NCBI GenBank assembly: GCA_948616425.1
Contig: CAPGBJ010000107.1
Location: forward strand, 1-24,821
Reading direction: 5' to 3'
From: an uncultured Oscillospiraceae bacterium
GTDB lineage: Bacteria > Bacillota > Clostridia > Oscillospirales > Oscillospiraceae
Length of the DNA stretch: 24,821 nucleotides
Under the pieces are notes generated by a model. That model did no database searches and was not told the DNA's origin. It saw only the letters and a list, made by a program, of their open reading frames with translations. The position numbers and the translations under genes are program-made. Of the stretch, positions 15,801-20,651 are shown one piece after another. Within the stretch, counting starts at the first letter, position 1. Every line of letters begins with the position of its first letter.

Positions 15801-17185
15801 TGCGGCCGTCTCGCGGCGGGCTGGGGAGCGAGTTGCGGGACGTTGTTGCATGTGCTGCATGAATAGCCCAGGGAATGGCCGTCGTCGGCCCAGCAGGATA
15901 CTGTGGCGTGCTCGTTCTTCAATTGGTGGGCAGTCACATCAGTGGGGAAGACGCCTGAGGACGCATAGGTGTCAAAGTGAAGGACTGCGTGTGCCGGAAA
16001 GACGCCGCTTTTTATCTCGAACTTTCTGCTAGGCGATCCTTCCTTTACGGTGACCATGATGAGTGTGTCAGCCTCCAGATACTGCGTCCACGGCATGGGG
16101 CTGCCGCTGGAGGGCGGCTTTATGACGTAGGCAGCAGTCTGGCTGTTGCACCGCAGCTCAAGTTTGAGAACATTGGTGTCCCGGTTGTACTCCCAGCCGC
16201 AGGTTCCGTTGCTGTCTGAGAGAAATCCGCCAGGGTGGTTGACAGCGCAGTTGACCGTCAGGCTGACGTTTGAGTTTTCTGTCAGCGAGATGGAGTCCCA
16301 CCGGTACTGGGAACCGCCATAGTTGACGGTAAGTGATTTCGGTGTTGTAAAGCCCAAGAGAAATTCCGACTTTTCTGGTCTTGTGGAGGCGGGAATATTT
16401 AAAATCTCCAAATTGTTGCAGTACATATAAGTGCTGACATTCCCGAGGTTGGCAGTATAGATGCTGTCCTCTATGGTGACCTCCCTCAGGCTGGTGCAGC
16501 CCCAGAACAGATTATGGGTATTTCCAAGGCAGTTTTTGGGGATTCTGATTGAGGTGAGGCCGCTGCAGTCCTGGAATACGCCCTGATCAAGCCTCGTGCC
16601 TTCAGACAGCTGGACTGAGGTGAGCCCCCTGCATGCGTCAAAGGCATAGCGGTCGATCAGAATTACGCTGGGGGGAGTTGCAATTGCCTGTAGTGAGGCG
16701 CAGCCAGAAAAGGAGTATCCCCCAATATACAGCACGCCGTCGGGGATGGTGATGCTGGCAATGTCGGTCTTTGAAAAGGCGTATTCCCCGATGTATGTGA
16801 CGGTGTCGGGGAGATTGACCTGGGTGAGGGAGGTGCAGTCCCGAAAGGCGCTGTCCCCAATGGCGGTGACGCCGGCGGGGAGGGAGACGCTGTCCAGTGC
16901 GGTCCAGCCCTGAAAGGCCGCTTTGCCCACCGTGGTGACCCCCGGTTCTATCACCACGCGGGCAGCCGTCCCCTTCCACTGGTCTGCCTCGGCCGGCCTG
17001 TCTGACTCAAGATTGCTCATTGCCCCTTGCCCGCTGATGGTCAGTGTGGCGGTGCCTGGGTCGTAGGTCCAGGTCATCGTGCTCCCCCAGCTGCCGCTGG
17101 AGGGCTCCTCTGCCAAGGCCGTGACCGGAAGAAGGGACAGTATCAGACACAGAGCCAGCGCCGCCGATGTAATTCGTTTCTTCAT
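12887..17185 (-). CDS. Large secreted surface protein: BspA-type LRR, 14 Cys/His repeats, InlB B-repeat, SLH-like C-terminus
   Basis: A 1432-residue exported protein. Residues 1-26 are a signal peptide (MKKRITSAAL, hydrophobic core, TALAEE). Residues ~75-265 are BspA-type leucine-rich repeats with the IGDSAF / IGEYAF / IPDGV pattern. Residues 462-1077 hold 14 tandem units of about 44 residues, most with a TC plus CxxC set ending in GH or EH. Residues ~1095-1163 form one Listeria-Bacteroides (InlB B) repeat ending WYTSI...ANTTVYARW. The last ~150 residues are divergent SLH modules (TRDMLISVLYNMD, SREQTAMILYCYA, ARPAMAWVQAAGLI), expected to hold the protein on the wall. ATG at 17185 is chosen because GGGGAGGA lies just upstream and the signal peptide starts there; the frame is open 17 codons further without support. 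Likely roles are adhesion or surface binding; the ligand is unknown. Confidence 0.92.
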   Translation of the reverse strand: MKKRITSAALALCLILSLLPVTALAEEPSSGSWGSTMTWTYDPGTATLTISGQGAMSNLESDRPAEADQWKGTAARVVIEPGVTTVGKAAFQGWTALDSVSLPAGVTAIGDSAFRDCTSLTQVNLPDTVTYIGEYAFSKTDIASITIPDGVLYIGGYSFSGCASLQAIATPPSVILIDRYAFDACRGLTSVQLSEGTRLDQGVFQDCSGLTSIRIPKNCLGNTHNLFWGCTSLREVTIEDSIYTANLGNVSTYMYCNNLEILNIPASTRPEKSEFLLGFTTPKSLTVNYGGSQYRWDSISLTENSNVSLTVNCAVNHPGGFLSDSNGTCGWEYNRDTNVLKLELRCNSQTAAYVIKPPSSGSPMPWTQYLEADTLIMVTVKEGSPSRKFEIKSGVFPAHAVLHFDTYASSGVFPTDVTAHQLKNEHATVSCWADDGHSLGYSCSTCNNVPQLAPQPAARRPHTLVSTPAVDSTCQSTGSAFGMHCYYKCAPVVIPPVETPASNHFYGVDPVWHISKNPTDTTEGLRYRVCEICSEKDYETIPAREHKWGEEKSSITTPPTCTDDGVRTYTKQCLNPDCSEEITRTEPIPKKGHTKHWEFAVLPTCVTPGYSEYFTCFTCGIHLTEPTELPPTGIHTPGTAIKEEITSDRTCTQAGSKDVTYACTVCQQEFIQTESISPIGHVWGREDLGVVTTPPTCTAEGVKTYTTSCTAAGCDETQTRTEPVRPNGHTQAIIPPVQATCEHGGKTEGIRCSVCQTIIKAPTDTPMKDHTRTTIAAVPATCVSGGKTEGIQCSVCKKILTAPQDVPPTGVHTPGAVVSEVITQEASCTKAGSKEVTFQCSVCQQELKRTETISPTEHQEVEILAVDPTCTTPGSTAGKECSLCHFVFVAPQPIPAAHTDIVTIIGKPATCTDKGLTNGRRCNACGDTIKAQEEISPLEHSWVTDGTGTETINKEPSCTQEGEKTISGGSKCVRCGEKRTDLVTIPIPPNGHSWGEESSTVTKPVTCTQDGVTTFTQACTAAGCGTTRTRTQPIPSAGHTWGNWTTTTQPTAAQPGSEKRVCSSCQAEQTREIPATGSGGEENPGQDPKPPAAVQVTFSLNYPGAPAPTTLTAGADGRLAALPANPSRSGFDFSGWYTSISGGSLVSTATVFQANTTVYARWSETPATPDIPSSPYYRIYTPSRTPGGSYSVSHSYAVEGTRVTVELNPRRDYELDWLSAVNLDTGRELRLNARYSDEYTFIMPASDVELEITYTDTYIGGPYYVSTETESAPSAKPLKWYFSNGSIYHVTDGLVPINSPLTRDMLISVLYNMDDSSSGDPTFWATNNAIVPDIYMSWLWGVDKAISREQTAMILYCYARHMGYSTAQSTNITGYSDYSQIRTIARPAMAWVQAAGLITNTSDSTLSPRATLTCGQANSILSRFVSTVAWRR
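13955..15802 (-). repeat. Fourteen tandem Cys/His-rich protein repeats
   Basis: Encodes residues 462-1077 of the surface protein. The common plan is H-x(W)...P-T-C-T-x-x-G-...-C-x-x-C-...-I-x-P-x-G-H, about 40-52 residues per unit. Three subtypes recur: units 3, 6 and 13 have two Cys separated by four residues (CTAAGC, CLNPDC) instead of CxxC; units 7 and 8 share GGKTEGI; units 5 and 9 share HTPG...CTxAGSK. Unit 2 lacks the first TC and unit 14 has TA in its place. Similar modules occur in other clostridial surface proteins as far as I recall; their function is not settled. Confidence 0.88.
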
Positions 17186-17265
17186 AATGATCCTCCCCGA
17201 TTGTTTGCGACAAAATGTCAGTTCGATGGCGTGCACCTATATCTTTCTCGTGAAAGTTAAGATCA

Positions 17266-17294
17266 ATTATAGCCCTTTCACCCAGCCGTGTCAA
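17266..17294 (-). promoter_or_regulatory. Perfect-consensus sigma-A promoter of the surface-protein gene
   Basis: On the minus strand: TTGACA (17294-17289), a 17-base spacer and TATAAT (17271-17266), all matching the consensus exactly. The predicted start near 17259 leaves a leader of about 75 bases. This implies strong constitutive expression unless a repressor acts. Confidence 0.88.
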
Positions 17295-17466
17295 GAGCGG
17301 GGCGGAGGATCTTCCAGGAGGGGCAAGGACAACCTGTACCCGCACGGGGATAGGGGGGCCGACCAGGGGAATCAGTTGTCCATACACCGGGGGCGGCAGG
17401 TCTGGGGTGGGGCGGCAGGGGAGGGCTCCTGTGGCTGGATTTGGAAATGTTTTGTGCAAATATGGC

Positions 17467-17495
17467 TTGACAAATTGGCCTTCGACGCCTAAAAT
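17467..17495 (+). promoter_or_regulatory. Sigma-A promoter of the riboswitch-thiT unit
   Basis: TTGACA (17467-17472), a 17-base spacer and TAAAAT (17490-17495, 5 of 6 matches). Transcription would begin near 17502, just ahead of the riboswitch. Confidence 0.85.
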
Positions 17496-17519
17496 GGACA
17501 AGAACCGCAGTACAATCGA

Positions 17520-17624
17520 ACACAGGGGCGCTGGGAGCGTAGTTTCCCGGCTGAGATGCAGAGGCGGATATGTCGTCTTCGGTCCCTAGAACCTGATCCG
17601 GGTAATGCCGGCGTAGGAAGTGGA
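17520..17624 (+). ncRNA. TPP riboswitch (THI element)
   Basis: The conserved blocks appear in order: AGGGGCGC (17524 on), GGCTGAGATG with CTGAGA at 17551-17556, a variable arm, CCCTAGAACCTGATC (17584-17598), GGTAATGCC (17601-17609) and GCGTAGGAAG (17611-17620). These match the pyrophosphate- and pyrimidine-sensing arms of the thiamine pyrophosphate aptamer. It precedes a thiamine transporter gene, so TPP should switch expression off when thiamine is plentiful. Confidence 0.95.
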
Positions 17625-17653
17625 AGAGAGATTCTGTCGTCGTCTCCTCTAAG

Positions 17654-17693
17654 ACCGCACTACACCCGTCCGGATGTAATGCGGTATCTTCAC
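17654..17693 (+). promoter_or_regulatory. Expression-platform hairpin of the TPP riboswitch
   Basis: ACCGCA and TACA (17654-17664, one mismatch) pair with TGTA and TGCGGT (17675-17685), followed by the T-rich ATCTTCACATTTT directly in front of the GGAGG of thiT. It could be a weak terminator or a block to ribosome loading, formed when TPP is bound. The exact switching partner was not identified. Confidence 0.55.
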
Positions 17694-17711
17694 ATTTTGG
17701 AGGAAACGACA

Positions 17712-18299
17712 ATGGAACAAACGAAAAACCTGACCACCCGCCGTCTGGTAGAGAGCTCGGTAATGATTGCCATTGGCACGGTGCTGTCCATGTTCGACTT
17801 CAAGGGCCCGTGGGCGCTGGGGGGCGGAATCACCTTCTGCTCTATGCTGCCGCTGGTGCTGATCTCCTGGCGGTACGGCTGCCGGTGGGGACTGTTCACC
17901 GCCTTTGTTCACAGCCTGCTGCAAATGCTTTTGGGCATCTCGAATGTACAGTATGCCACAAATGTTCAAACGGCCGTTCTTATCATTCTGTTTGACTATG
18001 TCATTGCCTACTCGGTGATCGGGCTGGCGGCCATGTTCAAAAACCGGGTGAAGAACCAGCAAATCGCCTTGGTGCTGGGCATCACGGTCACATTTCTGAT
18101 TCGACTGGCCTGCCACTACATTTCCGGCGTAATGGTGTGGGAGGTTCTCTGGCCCAACGAGCTGGGTTGGGCCGCGCCCATCTGGTCCATCTCCTACAAT
18201 GGCAGCTATATGGTCCCGGAGATTGTCATAACCAGTATTGTGGCGGTGCTGAGCTACCGCCCGATGAAGAAATACTATCAGGGCGAAGATCTGAAATAA
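17712..18299 (+). CDS. thiT: Thiamine transporter S component (ThiT/YuaJ)
   Basis: A 195-residue membrane protein with about six hydrophobic segments. ThiT is the substrate-binding subunit of an energy-coupling-factor transporter and captures thiamine at the outer face, using the shared EcfA/EcfA'/EcfT module, which is not encoded in this window. Family marks are the RLACHYISGVMVW helix (H135, corresponding to the thiamine-contacting His of characterised ThiT) and the WSISYNGSYMVPE segment (158-170). D95 in the FDYVIAY stretch occupies the place of a conserved acidic residue. I chose the ATG at 17712 because GGAGG is eight bases upstream; the frame stays open further up only through the riboswitch. 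The riboswitch strongly supports the thiamine assignment. The HAD phosphatase gene 112 bases downstream is probably co-transcribed. Confidence 0.95.
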   Translation: MEQTKNLTTRRLVESSVMIAIGTVLSMFDFKGPWALGGGITFCSMLPLVLISWRYGCRWGLFTAFVHSLLQMLLGISNVQYATNVQTAVLIILFDYVIAYSVIGLAAMFKNRVKNQQIALVLGITVTFLIRLACHYISGVMVWEVLWPNELGWAAPIWSISYNGSYMVPEIVITSIVAVLSYRPMKKYYQGEDLK

Positions 18300-18303
18300 A
18301 AGT

Positions 18304-18376
18304 CTGTATTCACAACCGAAAATTTTGGATGGCTGAGAGAGACCCGTCTAGGCGGTGTTTGAGGTTGTGAATACAG
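18304..18376. repeat. 14-bp inverted repeat between thiT and the HAD gene
   Basis: CTGTATTCACAACC (18304-18317) is perfectly complementary to 18363-18376, enclosing 45 bases. Transcribed, it would form a long stem with a structured loop, followed by CCCCCACGGGGG just before the ribosome binding site of the HAD gene. No T-run follows, so it is not an obvious terminator; it also lacks target-site duplications. Confidence 0.7.
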
Positions 18377-18411
18377 GTTCTGAGTCCCCCACGGGGGTGG
18401 AAGGAGTCCCT

Positions 18412-19221
18412 ATGGGAAAATTTGACGGTCTGCTGCTGGCCAGCGACTTTGACGACACGCTGTATGACCTGGACTTGCGCATTCCGGAACGCAACCTGGA
18501 GGCGATTGGATATTTTACCGGCCAGGGGGGGCGCTTCACAGTGGCCACCGGCCGGGCCCATCGCACCTTTGCCCCCTACGCCCATCTGGTTCCTATGAAC
18601 GCCCCGGCAGTGCTGTCCAATGGATCTGCGATCTACGATTTTGCCCAGGACAGAATGGTCTTTCAGACCTTTCTGCGCCCCCAGGCCGCGGCAGACCTGG
18701 AGACGCTGGCCCGGGCCTTTCCGGAGATTGGGTTTGAGGCCTACTTTGGAGAGGAGATCTATGTCTTTCATCCCAACCAAGTCACAGACGCCCATATGGC
18801 CAAGGTGGGCACCAGCTATACCCGGTGTGACCGTATCCAGGACATCCCAACCCCCTGGACCAAGGTGATCCTTCAGCAGGATTCCTCCTATCTGCTCCAG
18901 GTGCAGCGGTGGATGGGGGAGCGGTTCCCCGGGGCCTACGAGATCATATTTTCCAACAAGTATTTGCTGGAAATGACCGACTTCGGCAGCAACAAGGGCG
19001 GGATGGTGAAGCGGCTGGCCCAGTATCTGGGGATCCAGCAGGAGCAGATCTACTGTGTGGGGGATAATCAGAACGATATTCCCATGTTGGCGCTGTCCGC
19101 CCTCCCCTTTGCCCCGGCCAACTGCGCGCAGGAGGTGCGGGACTGGGGGGCCAGAGTGCTGTGTCACTGCGGTGAGGGTGTGATTGGCGACATTGTGGAT
19201 ATTTTGGACAGGCTCTATTAA
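18412..19221 (+). CDS. HAD-superfamily phosphatase, Cof type (IIB)
   Basis: A 269-residue protein with the four HAD motifs: DFDDT (D12 as nucleophile, D14 as general acid/base), ATGRAH (T46), K195 in SNKGG, and GDNQNDIPM (D218, D222). Length and the cap inserted between motifs II and III fit the Cof/YbiV/SupH group of cytoplasmic phosphatases acting on sugar phosphates, flavin or pyrimidine phosphates. The ATG at 18412 has AAGGAG six bases upstream and yields the usual short lead to motif I. It lies behind thiT in the same direction, so it may be under the same TPP riboswitch. E. coli Cof hydrolyses the thiamine precursor HMP-PP, so a thiamine-related substrate is plausible but unproven. Confidence 0.92.
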   Translation: MGKFDGLLLASDFDDTLYDLDLRIPERNLEAIGYFTGQGGRFTVATGRAHRTFAPYAHLVPMNAPAVLSNGSAIYDFAQDRMVFQTFLRPQAAADLETLARAFPEIGFEAYFGEEIYVFHPNQVTDAHMAKVGTSYTRCDRIQDIPTPWTKVILQQDSSYLLQVQRWMGERFPGAYEIIFSNKYLLEMTDFGSNKGGMVKRLAQYLGIQQEQIYCVGDNQNDIPMLALSALPFAPANCAQEVRDWGARVLCHCGEGVIGDIVDILDRLY

Positions 19222-19243
19222 AAAATCCCAATTCTTTTTCGTG

Positions 19244-19283
19244 TTCCCGCCCCCACAGGGGGCGGGAATTACAAGGCTGTTTT
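19244..19283 (+). terminator. Terminator after the HAD gene
   Basis: A perfect 11-bp stem, TTCCCGCCCCC (19244-19254) with GGGGGCGGGAA (19258-19268), and a three-base loop. The T-run (GTTTTTCC) comes about ten bases after the stem, which is less tidy than usual. Confidence 0.65.
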
Positions 19284-19312
19284 TCCTCGGAGGAACACAA
19301 AAGCGAATTGGA

Positions 19313-19353
19313 AGTTAAAAAACAGGCCCGAAAGCTTATGCTTTCGGGCCTGT
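19313..19353 (-). terminator. Intrinsic terminator of ilvE
   Basis: A perfect 14-bp stem (ACAGGCCCGAAAGC at 19322-19335 with 19340-19353) has a four-base loop; on the minus strand it is followed by GTTTTTTAAC-type sequence. It starts 23 bases after the ilvE stop. Confidence 0.9.
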
Positions 19354-19376
19354 CTGCGGCTCTTGAACGAGGGTTC

Positions 19377-20438
19377 TTACAGCTTCATGATCCAGCCGTG
19401 GGGGTCGGCTGTACGGCCCCACTGGATGCCGGTGAGCTCGTCGTAGAGCTTCTGGGTGATCTCTCCGATCTGGTTGTGGGAGACGGTGACCTTTTTATCA
19501 CCCATGGCCAGTTCCCCAATGGGGGAGACCACGGCCGCGGTGCCGGTTCCCCAGGCCTCCTCCAGCGTGCCGGCCTCAGCGGCGGCGAAGAGCTCCTCGG
19601 CGGAGATACGCCGTTCCTCCACCTCATAGCCCCAGTCCTTCAGCAGCTGGATGCAGGACCGGCGGGTGATGCCGTCCAGCACGGAACCGTTCAAATCGGG
19701 GGTGAGGATCTTGCCGGCCACCTTGAACATCACGTTCATAGAGCCGACCTCCTCGATGTATTTGCGGTGGACGCCGTCCAGCCACAGTACCTGGCTGTAG
19801 CCCGCCTTCTCGGCCAGGTCGCCGGCCCGGAGGGAGGCGGCGTAGTTGCCGCCGGTCTTGGCCATGCCCATGCCGCCCTTGACGGCGCGCACGTCCTGCT
19901 CCTCCACGTAGATCTTCACAGGGTTGAGCCCCTCGGGGTAGTAGGCCCCCACGGGGCAGACTACCACAATGTACTGCACATGCTTCGAGGAGTGGACGCC
20001 CAGCGCGGCGTCCAGCCCGATCATAAAGGGGCGGATATACAGGGAGGTGTCCTTCTCATGGGGCACCCAGTCCTGCTCCACCTCCACCAGCTTGGTGATG
20101 CCGGCCAGAGCCAGATCCTCGGGGATCTGGGGCAGGCACAGACGCTGGGCAGAGTGGTTCATGCGGGCGATGTTGTCCCGGGGACGGAAGAGCTGAATAG
20201 AGCCGTCGGCGGTGCGGTAGGCCTTCAATCCCTCGAAGATCTCCTCGCCGTAGTGCAGCACCTTGGCGGCGGGGTCGATCTGGAGGGGGCCGTAGGGGAT
20301 AATGCGGGGATCGTGCCAGCCCTGGCCGGCGTCGTAGTCTACAATGAACATATGGTCGGTCATGGCTTTGCCGAATACCAGCGTGGAGGAGTCGGGCTTT
20401 TCCTTCAACGTTGAGGCGCGGGTGATTTTAATTTCCAT
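19377..20438 (-). CDS. ilvE: Branched-chain amino acid aminotransferase
   Basis: A 353-residue PLP enzyme of fold type IV that transfers the amino group between glutamate and the branched-chain keto acids, the last step of Leu, Ile and Val synthesis and the first step of their breakdown. Length and sequence fit the longer IlvE II (BCAT) branch. The PLP lysine lies in GMAKTGGNYAASL (K194). Other family segments are YGEEIFEGLKAYR, LFRPRDNIARMN, SLYIRPFMIG and EEVGSMNVMF. The ATG at 20438 is chosen because AGGAGGG lies upstream; an open extension of 12 codons has no such site. It is a single-gene unit with its own extended -10 promoter, structured leader and terminator. Confidence 0.96.
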   Translation of the reverse strand: MEIKITRASTLKEKPDSSTLVFGKAMTDHMFIVDYDAGQGWHDPRIIPYGPLQIDPAAKVLHYGEEIFEGLKAYRTADGSIQLFRPRDNIARMNHSAQRLCLPQIPEDLALAGITKLVEVEQDWVPHEKDTSLYIRPFMIGLDAALGVHSSKHVQYIVVVCPVGAYYPEGLNPVKIYVEEQDVRAVKGGMGMAKTGGNYAASLRAGDLAEKAGYSQVLWLDGVHRKYIEEVGSMNVMFKVAGKILTPDLNGSVLDGITRRSCIQLLKDWGYEVEERRISAEELFAAAEAGTLEEAWGTGTAAVVSPIGELAMGDKKVTVSHNQIGEITQKLYDELTGIQWGRTADPHGWIMKL

Positions 20439-20477
20439 AGATAATCCCTCCTGAACAATTTCACGGGCCCGCATTCA

Positions 20478-20506
20478 CAGCCCTGAAACGGGTGCTTTCA
20501 CGGCTG
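20478..20506 (-). promoter_or_regulatory. Hairpin in the ilvE leader
   Basis: CAGCC and TGAAA (20478-20488) pair with TTTCA and GGCTG (20496-20506), with a single internal mismatch and a seven-base loop. An alternative outer stem (CCCGCA with TGCGGG, 20468-20510) is also possible. There is no T-run, so it is not a terminator; any regulatory role is a guess. Confidence 0.45.
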
Positions 20507-20526
20507 CGGGTCTTACGATGTGTTCT

Positions 20527-20554
20527 ATTATAGCAGTATTTTTGTTCTGGTCAA
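20527..20554 (-). promoter_or_regulatory. Promoter of ilvE (extended -10)
   Basis: Minus strand: TTGACC (20554-20549), a 16-base spacer ending in TGC, then TATAAT (20532-20527), giving a TGnTATAAT extended -10. Confidence 0.85.
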
Positions 20555-20578
20555 GGGGCAAGCCACTGCATTTTGTGC

Positions 20579-20607
20579 TTGTACTTCCCGCTCCGATTTG
20601 ATATAAT
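20579..20607 (+). promoter_or_regulatory. Promoter of the gdpP-rplI-dnaB unit (extended -10)
   Basis: A perfect TATAAT (20602-20607) is preceded by TGA (20599-20601) as an extended -10; the -35 is weak (TTGTAC, 20579-20584, 17-base spacer). It is back to back with the ilvE promoter. Confidence 0.75.
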
Positions 20608-20651
20608 AAAATACCTTTTACCTTGAGTTAGACCGAGAGGGGGCCGTCTCC

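Larger units (their letters stand above)
17186..17711. other. Intergenic region between the surface-protein gene and thiT
   Basis: This 526-base gap contains the minus-strand promoter at 17266-17294 and, on the plus strand, a promoter, a TPP riboswitch and its expression platform from 17467 on. In the stretch 17295-17466, which is G-rich on the plus strand, I see no gene, repeat or recognisable signal; short open frames there have no ribosome binding site or family resemblance. Confidence 0.7.

Noticed and set aside
13955..15802. Regularly spaced repeats that might suggest a CRISPR array
   Set aside because: The repeats are diverged, in frame and part of one long protein; there are no identical short repeats with unique spacers.
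18330..18362. A second TPP riboswitch before the HAD gene, suggested by GGCTGAGAGAGACCC
   Set aside because: The other conserved blocks (ACCTGATC, GGTAATGCC, GCGTAGG) are absent, so no full aptamer can form.
19308..20414. A 368-codon plus-strand frame opposite ilvE
   Set aside because: Antisense shadow of a fully motif-supported aminotransferase; it even runs through the ilvE terminator hairpin.
20439..20526. A T-box leader upstream of ilvE
   Set aside because: The leader is under 90 bases and lacks the T-box sequence, specifier loop and terminator.
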